Made by a program: the position numbers and the translations under genes
Shown here: in pieces, positions 1 to 5,569 of the stretch
Numbering within the stretch: the first letter of the stretch is position 1
How the letters are laid out: every line of letters begins with the position of its first letter
Assembly: GCA_938028745.1 (NCBI GenBank)
Contig: CALIZL010000091.1
Coordinates: 1 to 9,814 of the forward strand
Source of the DNA: an uncultured Prevotella sp.
GTDB lineage: Bacteria; Bacteroidota; Bacteroidia; Bacteroidales; Bacteroidaceae
DNA length: 9,814 nucleotides
Direction of reading: 5' to 3'
Notes under the pieces: generated by a model
Told to the model about the DNA's origin: nothing
Databases searched by the model: none
What the model saw: the letters and a program-made list of their open reading frames with translations, nothing else

Positions 1-2
1 GG

Positions 3-122
3 CTGAAAGCCTTTATCCTACATTTTGTCAGCGTGCCAGCAAAATGGGTGCGCACAGGAAGGCAGAACGTTCTGAACCTATATACAAATAAAACCTACTA
101 CTCTGAGGTCTTCATTGAATAA
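3..122 (+). CDS. IS1380-like transposase, C-terminal fragment (cut by window edge)
   Basis: The reading frame is open from base 3 to a TAA at 120-122 and gives the last 39 residues of a protein that starts outside the window. The tail carries a VPAKWVRTGR segment followed by a hydrophobic strand and LYTNKTYY. I associate this pattern with the C-terminus of IS1380-group transposases of Bacteroidetes, which cut and rejoin the ends of their own element. That family call rests on memory of the motif, not on a search. The DDE catalytic residues would lie upstream and cannot be seen. The right end of the insertion sequence should lie shortly after 122, but I could not find its terminal inverted repeat because the partner end is missing. 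The fragment is probably intact and only cut by the window. Confidence 0.58.
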   Translation: MKAFILHFVSVPAKWVRTGRQNVLNLYTNKTYYSEVFIE

Positions 123-211
123 ACAGCATTTCTTTGTAGTTTTCATCCTTCCCCATTGGTTTGGGTGGGGGATTTCGTGCTTAGAAAAGACCCAAGAAAC
201 ACCGAAGCACC

Positions 212-523
212 TCATATCAACATATAAGAGCCCCAAAAAGACATCTCAACATATAAAATTTTCTCACAAGAAAAAATGCTGCGGAATTGAGGTATTGTGT
301 CTATTCGCTTGTTGGGGTGTCTGCCAAATGCCCACGAGTTGTTGAGAGCATTGCTCGAAAAATTTATTTCATCATCGGGCAAAGTGCTGTGAATGTTTCC
401 AACCATCACCAACCCACAATCTTGCAGAACCTTTTGCCGTGCGTCCTCTCTGCTCTCCGCAACCACATCAAACGCTCCTTCAAAGACGAATTGCGTCCGA
501 GCTCTGTAAACTTTCTTCTTCAT
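212..523 (-). CDS. Small hypothetical protein, C-terminus possibly replaced
   Basis: The predicted protein has 103 residues and starts at the ATG complementary to 521-523. A TTG five codons further upstream is in frame, but ATG followed by three lysines is the natural start. Residues 1-53 look like a genuine compact domain, with a KVYRARTQFVFEGAF strand, then VVAESREDARQKV, then CGLVMVGNIHSTLPDDE. I recall similar short Bacteroidales proteins of unknown function that carry an aromatic-acidic stretch right after the DDE. Here, from about residue 54 (position 364 downward), the sequence changes character and runs through the repeats at 333-362 and 213-256. I infer that the original C-terminus was replaced when a mobile or repetitive sequence inserted. 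No TAnnTTTG promoter is visible upstream on the minus strand. Function is unknown. Confidence 0.5.
   Translation of the reverse strand: MKKKVYRARTQFVFEGAFDVVAESREDARQKVLQDCGLVMVGNIHSTLPDDEINFSSNALNNSWAFGRHPNKRIDTIPQFRSIFSCEKILYVEMSFWGSYMLI
213..256. repeat. Two-copy imperfect direct repeat, 29-bp period
   Basis: A 15-mer reading CATATCAACATATAA (213-227) recurs as CATCTCAACATATAA (242-256) with 14 of 15 identities. Both copies lie between the transposase stop and the repeat at 333-362. They may belong to the right end of the insertion sequence or to an intergenic repeat family. The repeats overlap the stop end of the minus-strand ORF at 212-523, which weakens the case that the C-terminus of that ORF is native. 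Confidence 0.6.
333..362 (+). repeat. 30-bp repeat, copy 1 (inverted relative to copy 2 at 9192-9221)
   Basis: The 30 bases begin CACGAGTTGTTGAGAGC and end GCTCGAAAAA. They match the reverse complement of 9192-9221 at 28 of 30 positions, including an unbroken run of 17. Chance alone would rarely give a 17-base match in a window this size. Read on the plus strand, both copies encode HELLRA(L/M)LEK. The two differences fall at an alanine third position and at a Leu/Met first position, which would fit shared coding ancestry. The plus-strand frame here is open only from about 287 to a TGA near 393, so no intact gene is present. Confidence 0.7.
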
Positions 524-536
524 AATCTTAAAATTC

Positions 537-580
537 AACCTTTAATAATGAAGTCATCTACATAAGAGCTTTTAAAGGTT
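537..580. repeat. 9-bp inverted repeat upstream of the minus-strand gene
   Basis: AACCTTTAA (537-545) pairs perfectly with TTAAAGGTT (572-580) across a 26-base interval. It lies in the presumed 5' untranslated or promoter region of the minus-strand gene at 212-523. It could be an operator-like site or a weak RNA stem. Its AT-rich composition makes a chance origin possible. Confidence 0.35.
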
Positions 581-641
581 AAAAAAACATAGCATAGTTT
601 ATAGCAGAGCAGGGAATGAGATATTGAGCAACAATAGATTG

Positions 642-649
642 TAACTTTG
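642..649 (+). promoter_or_regulatory. Bacteroidetes -7 promoter box (TAACTTTG)
   Basis: TAACTTTG matches the TAnnTTTG -7 consensus and lies 31 bases before the ATG at 681 of the lipoprotein gene. No TTTG is seen at the expected -33 spacing. The box sits within GTAACTTTGC (641-650), which also fits the GTAnnTTTGC core used as target by CTnDOT-type integrases, so this is a theoretical integration site as well. Confidence 0.45.
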
Positions 650-680
650 CATACCAAGTGTAAAACATAAAAAAACCAGA

Positions 681-1151
681 ATGATGAAGAGATTTAGAAT
701 TTTATCCGTATTTGCCGTGGCCATTGTTGCCTTTGGCACCTTATTGGTTAGTTGAAGCAGCGATGACGACAAGCAAGAGCCCAACACCATTACCAACAAC
801 AAAGGCACTTATAAGATAACAAGTGCCTACATTATGGACTTAACAGACCGGTATAGCATTACTCTGACTGCTCATCCGGGTAATGGCGTTAAGGCGACCA
901 TTCTTAAAACCGATATTGGCAAACGGGTTGACCTTAGCAAGCCAGGCTGCTGGAAGGTAGACTCGCCAACGGTGGTGGGAAACGGCGAGGTTGCACCGCT
1001 AGAAAGCGGTAGCTATGTACATGTGAGCAGCTATGCCAATGGGCAGATTTCCATCAGCTACTGTCTTAAAAAGTCGGATGGTAATGGTTCGCAAATGGAG
1101 AAAGGCAATTATAGTGGCAGTATAAGGTATGGTACCTTTCAAAACCCATAG
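681..1151 (+). pseudogene. Small secreted lipoprotein gene with TGA at the lipobox cysteine
   Basis: From the ATG at 681 (or 684) the frame encodes a short basic N-region (MMKRFR), a hydrophobic core and LLVS. A TGA stop follows at 753-755, and then SSDDDKQEP leads into an open frame ending with TAG at 1149-1151. LLVS-C-SSDDD would be a typical Bacteroidetes lipobox with an acidic export signal, so the TGA replaces exactly the cysteine that should be lipidated (TGT or TGC to TGA). Without the stop the precursor would have 156 residues and the mature lipoprotein about 132. The mature part shows no domain I recognise and looks beta-rich. An internal ATG at 834 could give 105 residues, but without a signal peptide. 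A promoter box at 642-649 suggests the gene was recently functional. The alternatives are a sequencing error or recoding. TGA is the stop of the DUF1896 gene in this window, so a reassigned code is unlikely. Confidence 0.72.
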
Positions 1152-1187
1152 TTCGGCTGTACAATTGCCAACAGAAAAGAAAATAAA

Positions 1188-1220
1188 AATCCCTAGTTGC
1201 TTAAATGGCAACTAGGGATT
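1188..1220 (-). terminator. Strong hairpin with U-tract on the minus-strand side
   Basis: Positions 1188-1200 pair perfectly with 1208-1220 (13 bp, loop TTAAATG 1201-1207). Read on the minus strand the stem is followed by TTTTTATTTTC, an intrinsic-terminator shape. On the plus strand it is followed by AGCGCATA, without a T-run. It lies 36 bases after the stop of the broken lipoprotein gene. It may end that transcript as a simple stem, or block antisense transcription coming from the right. Confidence 0.6.
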
Positions 1221-1297
1221 AGCGCATATATATTATAGTGGCCCGATGGCTTTTGGAAGATATTTCTCCATAGCGGCCGAATAAAATCGGCAAAACA

Positions 1298-1329
1298 TTT
1301 GGTGCTTATCGAAAAAACAACTACCTTTG
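1298..1329 (+). promoter_or_regulatory. Promoter of the tRNA-Thr/tRNA-Gly unit
   Basis: TTTG (1298-1301), a 20-base spacer and TACCTTTG (1322-1329) match the Bacteroidetes housekeeping promoter exactly. It lies 45 bases upstream of the tRNA-Thr 5' end. The sequence just after the box, CACCGC, is shared with the tRNA-Ser promoter. Confidence 0.85.
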
Positions 1330-1374
1330 CACCGCATTTGAGACAATGCCCCATTAGAAAATTAATAGGGAAAG

Positions 1375-1447
1375 GCCGATATGGCTCAGTTGGTAGAGCA
1401 ATTCATTCGTAATGAATAGGTCCCCGGTTCGAGTCCGGGTATCGGCT
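1375..1447 (+). tRNA. tRNA-Thr (anticodon CGT)
   Basis: The cloverleaf folds cleanly. The acceptor stem pairs GCCGATA (1375-1381) with TATCGGC (1440-1446), the D-stem is GCTC/GAGC, and the anticodon stem is ATTCA/TGAAT. The anticodon CGT is at 1408-1410, and the T-arm contains GGTTCGAGTCC. CGT reads the threonine codon ACG. No 3' CCA is encoded, so it must be added after transcription. Only five bases separate this gene from the next tRNA, so the two are cotranscribed. Confidence 0.95.
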
Positions 1448-1452
1448 CAAAT

Positions 1453-1525
1453 GCGGTAATAGCTCAGTTGGTAGAGCACTAGCTTCCCAAGCTGGGGGTC
1501 GCGAGTTCGAGCCTCGTTTACCGCT
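1453..1525 (+). tRNA. tRNA-Gly (anticodon CCC)
   Basis: The acceptor stem pairs GCGGTAA (1453-1459) with TTACCGC (1518-1524), and the D-stem is GCTC/GAGC. The anticodon stem is CTAGC/GCTGG with loop TTCCCAA, which puts CCC at 1486-1488. The T-arm has GAGTTCGAGCCTC with one G-U pair at its base. CCC reads the glycine codon GGG. No CCA is encoded. It is the second and last gene of the tRNA unit, followed by the terminator at 1580. Confidence 0.94.
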
Positions 1526-1579
1526 CATGGCAACTAGCCAACTTATTCAGGATTATTTTGATAGTTATATATAAGGCAG

Positions 1580-1605
1580 AAGAAACGTTAAGGCGTTTCT
1601 TTTTT
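1580..1605 (+). terminator. Intrinsic terminator of the tRNA unit
   Basis: AGAAACG (1581-1587) pairs with CGTTTCT (1594-1600) around the loop TTAAGG. It is followed directly by a T-run (1600-1605). It lies 55 bases after tRNA-Gly and before the receptor promoter, so it separates the two units. Confidence 0.75.
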
Positions 1606-1686
1606 CCGTTTGTAGGCATTTCTTGCGGCCAAATTCTGTGCGTACGAAATATTTTATTGTGCGCAGCAACATTTCCTTTACAACGC

Positions 1687-1717
1687 TTTCTACTTCTCAA
1701 AAAAAGAATTAAATTTG
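1687..1717 (+). promoter_or_regulatory. Promoter of the TonB-dependent receptor
   Basis: TTTC (1687-1690), a 19-base spacer and TAAATTTG (1710-1717) resemble the Bacteroidetes promoter. The -7 box matches fully, and the -33 box has one mismatch. It lies 61 bases before the ATG at 1779, leaving an AT-rich leader of about 50 bases as usual for this phylum. No riboswitch-like structure is apparent in the leader. Confidence 0.55.
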
Positions 1718-1778
1718 CAGTATAATTCCGCGAGGAGTTATAAAAAAGTTTTCTTATTAATTAATTTTTGTAATCACT

Positions 1779-4700
1779 ATGCAAAAAAGATTGTTTTTTC
1801 TGTTCGCCATTGTGATGTTCCTCACATCCTCCCTCATGGCACAGGTTACAACATCGGGTATCAACGGAAAGGTTGTTGCCGGCGGTGAAGAGGTTATTGG
1901 GGCCACTGTGGTGGCTGTACACAACCCCTCAGGAACTCGCTACAACGGCATAACCAACGAGAAAGGCCGCTACTCCATTCAGGGTATGCGCGTGGGTGGC
2001 CCCTACACCATCACCATCTCGTACGTGGGATACAAAGACGAAGTGGTCGAGAACATTCACTTGGCTCTCGGCGAAGCAAGCGTGTTTAACGCCGACTTGA
2101 AAGAAGACGCCAAGTTACTGGGCGAAGTAACTGTTACAGGCAAGGCCGGCGTTGGTACAACGGGCGCATCGACGCAATTCTCGAAGACACAAATAGACAA
2201 CACGCCCACCGTTAACCGCAACATTTACGATGTGGCAACGCTGTCGCCACTGGTGAATGCCAACAAGAAAGGCGGAATCACCATTGCAGGAGCGAACAAC
2301 CGCTATAACTCGTTCCAAATAGACGGTATGGTGAGCAACGACGTGTTCGGCTTGTCGAGCGGTGGTACAATTGGTAACCAAACTAACGCCAACCCCATTG
2401 CCCTAGATGCCGTTGAGCAAATACAGGTGGTGGCCTCGCCTTTCGACATCCGTCAAAGCGGATTTACCGGCGGTGCAATCAACGCCATCACCAAATCGGG
2501 AACCAACGAGTTTAAAGCCACGGCCTACACCTACTACACAGATGAGAACCTCTATGGCCAATGGAACCAAAACACAGGCCTTAAAGAGAAATACCAAAAC
2601 GAATCTACCAAGACTTTTGGTGCGACCTTTGGCGGCCCTATCGTGAAAGACAAACTTTTCTTCTTTGCAAGTGCCGAGTATAAGAAAAACACCTACCCTG
2701 CAACGTACTACGCTGGTGCTCCAGGCTATTTCATGACCTTGGACATGGCCAAGGCCATAGCCGACAGATACGAAACGATAACGGGAATAAGGGAAGATTA
2801 TGGCCGCCCCGACATCACGTCGGGTGCATTCTCGCTAATGAGCCGCATCGACTGGAACATCAACAGCAACAACAAGTTCTCGTTGCGCTACCAGTTTAAC
2901 GACTCGTATAAAGACGAAATCAGCTCGAGCTACAACACTTACAACTTCGTAAACAGCGGTTATAAGCGCATAAACAACATGCACTCTTTCGTGGCCGAAC
3001 TTAACTCGCACCTTAGCCGTTCGCTTTATAACGAGTTGCGCGTGGGATTGACGATAGTACGCGACCGTCGTGACATACCTTACCGCGCTCCCAGCGTTTA
3101 TATAAGCAAGGCAGGCGCATACGACCCTGTAACGGGTGTTCAAGCGGCAGGAGACAATAACATCAATATCGGAACAGAATATTCTTCGGGATTGAACGCC
3201 CTAGAACAAAACATCTGGGTGTTTGAAGATAACCTCTCTTGGTATCTGGGCAACCACAACATCACCTTTGGTACGCATAACGAACTGTACGACATGAAGA
3301 ACTCGTTTATGCAGGCCTTTACAGGACGATATTCGTACGGCAGCAAAGATATAGGCGGCATCACGGCCTTTATGACCGATAAGGCTAGCGAGTTTACTTG
3401 GAACTACGCAGATACGAACATTACAGGCACAAGAGAGTGGAAAACACCCTTTAAAAGCGGACAAGTAGGCTTTTATGTTCAAGACAAATGGGACTTGAAC
3501 ACGCTGCTGCAATTTACCTATGGCGTGCGTCTCGACATCCCATACTACGTCAATAGCCCATCTACAAACAAAGAATTTAATGCCAGCGATTTCTCTACGA
3601 AGCACGATGCAGTTGTGGGCCGTAAGCCAAATTCGGTGCTGATGTTCTCGCCTCGTTTCGGTTTCCGTTGGTACACAGACGAAACTCATAAGACGATGTT
3701 ACGTGGTGGACTAGGCGTGTTTAATGGACGTGCACCCTTTGTTTGGATTGAAAACGCTTGGGCCAACACGGGTATAGAGCAGAAAGGCGTGTCTATTCGT
3801 GCAAACTCAAAAACGGGTGCTCTTGCTCCTTCATTCGAAACATTTAAGAATGATGCCGAAGGGGCTGCACATGCACCTGGGCTTAATGCCGTTCCTGTGA
3901 AACCTAATATTGCAACGGTGGCTCGCGACTTCAAGTTCCCACAGGTGTTCCGTGCCAACTTGGCTTGGGAACAACGACTGCCTTGGGACATGAAGTTTAC
4001 CCTGGAAGGACTTTACTCGCGAAACCTCAACAATGTTTGGTTTGAGAACCTGGCACTTGTAAACGAAGGCAAGCGCGTATACGCGGTAGAAGGTGCAGAA
4101 AACTCGTCTACTATTTTCTACACTAGCAAGCCAGGCAGTTATAGCAGTATTGTTAACATGAAGAATACGAACAAGGGTTATAGTTATTCGGTAAGTGCCC
4201 AGGTTGAGAAATCGTTTAAGTTCGGTCTCGACCTCATGGCGAACTATACGTTTGGCCGTTCGTATTCGGTAAACGATGGAACGTCGTCTATCGCTCTTTC
4301 AAACTGGGGCTTTTATTATAGTGTAGACCCTAACGAACCAGTATTGGCAACTTCGATGTTCGACATACCCCATCGCCTTGTTATTACGGCCAATTATAAC
4401 AGCAAACGCTATGGAAATGGACGTTGGCAAACGCATGTTGGGCTTACTTACAACGGGTCGAGCGGACAACGTTATAGCTTGACCATGAGCGACAGCCAAA
4501 ACGAATCGTTTAATGGCGACTATCGCAAAGGTAACACCTTGTTGTATATCCCAACAAAAGACGAACTGGCTAACATGAAGTTCGTTGACAAAAAAGATAA
4601 GAACAAGAATGTTGTGGCAACAGCAGATGAACAAAAGGCGCAGTTTGAAAAATGGATTGAAAGCGACAGCTATGCAAGCAAGCATCGCGGACAATATGCC

Positions 4701-5018
4701 GAGCGCAACTCGCATCTTACACCTTGGGAAAACCGCTTCGACCTGCACATCTCGCAAGACTTCTATTATTTGAAGGAACGTGGCAGCAAGGTAGAGCTGG
4801 TATTCGACATTCTTAACGTTGCCAACCTGCTTAACAAGAACTGGGGCACAACTTATGGCTCGGTTTACAACATCAACAAGTTGCAGGTTCAGGGCGTTGA
4901 AGATGGTGCCGCACCCGACACGAAGGTGGCATCGTTCCAGTATTTCGACAACACGCCATTTGTTAGCGATGTGGCCAGTCGTTGGCACGCACAGATTGGC
5001 TTGCGCGTTACGTTCTAA
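1779..5018 (+). CDS. Oar-like TonB-dependent outer-membrane receptor
   Basis: The 1079-residue protein has a Sec signal peptide (residues 1-21, predicted cleavage SLMA|Q). A carboxypeptidase-regulatory-like domain follows (about 24-107, with GKVVAGGEEVIGATV, then a GRYSIQGM and a YVGY segment). A short LGEVTVTG link at about 114-121 may act as the TonB box. The plug domain (about 128-245) contains IDGMVSNDVFGL, AVEQIQVVASPFDIRQSGF and GGAINAITKSGTNEF. The rest is a long beta-barrel that ends in a C-terminal phenylalanine (GLRVTF), as BAM substrates do. Such receptors import large or scarce ligands using TonB-ExbBD energy. The plug resembles Oar-type receptors more than SusC, and no SusD gene follows, so a glycan-uptake role is not supported. 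The substrate is unknown. The gene stands alone between its own promoter and terminator. The start at 1779 gives a well-formed signal peptide. Confidence 0.93.
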   Translation: MQKRLFFLFAIVMFLTSSLMAQVTTSGINGKVVAGGEEVIGATVVAVHNPSGTRYNGITNEKGRYSIQGMRVGGPYTITISYVGYKDEVVENIHLALGEASVFNADLKEDAKLLGEVTVTGKAGVGTTGASTQFSKTQIDNTPTVNRNIYDVATLSPLVNANKKGGITIAGANNRYNSFQIDGMVSNDVFGLSSGGTIGNQTNANPIALDAVEQIQVVASPFDIRQSGFTGGAINAITKSGTNEFKATAYTYYTDENLYGQWNQNTGLKEKYQNESTKTFGATFGGPIVKDKLFFFASAEYKKNTYPATYYAGAPGYFMTLDMAKAIADRYETITGIREDYGRPDITSGAFSLMSRIDWNINSNNKFSLRYQFNDSYKDEISSSYNTYNFVNSGYKRINNMHSFVAELNSHLSRSLYNELRVGLTIVRDRRDIPYRAPSVYISKAGAYDPVTGVQAAGDNNINIGTEYSSGLNALEQNIWVFEDNLSWYLGNHNITFGTHNELYDMKNSFMQAFTGRYSYGSKDIGGITAFMTDKASEFTWNYADTNITGTREWKTPFKSGQVGFYVQDKWDLNTLLQFTYGVRLDIPYYVNSPSTNKEFNASDFSTKHDAVVGRKPNSVLMFSPRFGFRWYTDETHKTMLRGGLGVFNGRAPFVWIENAWANTGIEQKGVSIRANSKTGALAPSFETFKNDAEGAAHAPGLNAVPVKPNIATVARDFKFPQVFRANLAWEQRLPWDMKFTLEGLYSRNLNNVWFENLALVNEGKRVYAVEGAENSSTIFYTSKPGSYSSIVNMKNTNKGYSYSVSAQVEKSFKFGLDLMANYTFGRSYSVNDGTSSIALSNWGFYYSVDPNEPVLATSMFDIPHRLVITANYNSKRYGNGRWQTHVGLTYNGSSGQRYSLTMSDSQNESFNGDYRKGNTLLYIPTKDELANMKFVDKKDKNKNVVATADEQKAQFEKWIESDSYASKHRGQYAERNSHLTPWENRFDLHISQDFYYLKERGSKVELVFDILNVANLLNKNWGTTYGSVYNINKLQVQGVEDGAAPDTKVASFQYFDNTPFVSDVASRWHAQIGLRVTF

Positions 5019-5087
5019 GCCGGTAGCTTTGATGCAAGCTGTGGCATTAAGCCGATAATGCCCGCTTAACAGCACATGTATTATATA

Positions 5088-5126
5088 AAAGAGGACACCA
5101 CCTATAAGGGAGTGTCCTCTTTTTTT
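5088..5126 (+). terminator. Intrinsic terminator of the receptor gene
   Basis: GAGGACAC (5091-5098) pairs with GTGTCCTC (5112-5119). The stem is extended by AAA/TTT, with a 13-base loop and a run of seven T's (5120-5126). It lies 70 bases after the receptor stop. The T-run ends two bases before the -7 box of the next gene, a very compact junction. Confidence 0.88.
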
Positions 5127-5128
5127 GC

Positions 5129-5136
5129 TATCTTTG
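5129..5136 (+). promoter_or_regulatory. -7 promoter box of the cupin/transglycosylase unit
   Basis: TATCTTTG matches TAnnTTTG and lies 24 bases before the cupin ATG at 5161, so the 5' leader would be short (about 15-20 bases). The region where a -33 TTTG is expected falls in the loop of the upstream terminator hairpin and has no match. The promoter may therefore be weak or depend on an activator. Confidence 0.5.
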
Positions 5137-5160
5137 CACGACACAAACAAAGAAAAGGTT

Positions 5161-5493
5161 ATGCACATCGACTTGAATAATTTGGAAGAAACCAAGATTG
5201 TTGGTTTTAAGGGTGGACATGGAGAAATGTTCATGCGCGCCTTTGTAGACGACAAGTGCCGCATTATGCGCAACGTATTGAAGCCGGGAGCAGCAAGCGG
5301 ACTACACAAGCACGAAGAAAATTGTGAGGTGGTGTTTGCGTTGAGCGGCGAAGGAACGTTTTATTGCGACGGCGAAAAAGAAACGCTCTTGCCCGGACAG
5401 GTGCATTATTGCCCTATGGGACATGCCCATTATTTTGAAAACAACGGCACGGAAGACTTTGTTTTCTTCGCCATCGTGCCCGAACACCACTAA
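5161..5493 (+). CDS. Small single-domain cupin protein
   Basis: The 110-residue protein is almost entirely one cupin barrel. Motif 1 fits G(X)5HXH(X)4E(X)6G exactly, with G43, H49, H51, E56 and G63. Motif 2 fits G(X)5PXG(X)2H(X)3N, with G79, P85, G87, H90 and N94. H49, H51, E56 and H90 should bind one metal ion. Cupins of this size include isomerases, dioxygenases and metabolite-binding regulators, and the sequence does not settle which this is. There is no signal peptide, so it is cytoplasmic. I chose the ATG at 5161. An in-frame TTG at 5125 lies inside the terminator T-run and cannot be the start. Three tandem stop codons (TAATAATAA) end the gene. The transglycosylase gene starts 76 bases later without a visible promoter, so the two are probably cotranscribed. 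Confidence 0.88.
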   Translation: MHIDLNNLEETKIVGFKGGHGEMFMRAFVDDKCRIMRNVLKPGAASGLHKHEENCEVVFALSGEGTFYCDGEKETLLPGQVHYCPMGHAHYFENNGTEDFVFFAIVPEHH

Positions 5494-5508
5494 TAATAAC
5501 ATGACCGT

Positions 5509-5532
5509 GGCATGCCAATACCCCTGCATGCC
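5509..5532 (+). other. Intercistronic hairpin between cupin and transglycosylase
   Basis: GGCATGC (5509-5515) pairs with GCATGCC (5526-5532) around a 10-base loop. No T-run follows, so it is not a standard terminator. It could stabilise the cupin mRNA or attenuate expression of the second gene. Confidence 0.5.
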
Positions 5533-5569
5533 TAACGTCAACCTCCATTTTCGATAACAAAACACGAAC

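Noticed and set aside
258..380. Plus-strand small proteins near 287-565
   Set aside because: These frames lack a promoter, run antisense to the better-supported minus-strand gene and have no recognisable domain.
753..790. UGA read as selenocysteine in the lipoprotein
   Set aside because: I see no convincing SECIS-type stem-loop just after the TGA, and the position calls for ordinary cysteine to be lipidated.
3201..3689. Minus-strand open frame of 162 codons inside the receptor
   Set aside because: It is wholly antisense to a well-supported gene and shows no start signal or family motif.
1779..5018. SusC-type receptor of a polysaccharide utilisation locus
   Set aside because: No SusD-like gene, glycan-degrading enzymes or sensor regulators lie next to it, and the plug motifs look Oar-like.
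4299..5309. Long minus-strand open frame opposite the end of the receptor gene
   Set aside because: It mirrors the receptor and cupin genes and crosses a terminator; its text is cysteine- and alanine-rich with no domain. The receptor frame is clearly the real one.
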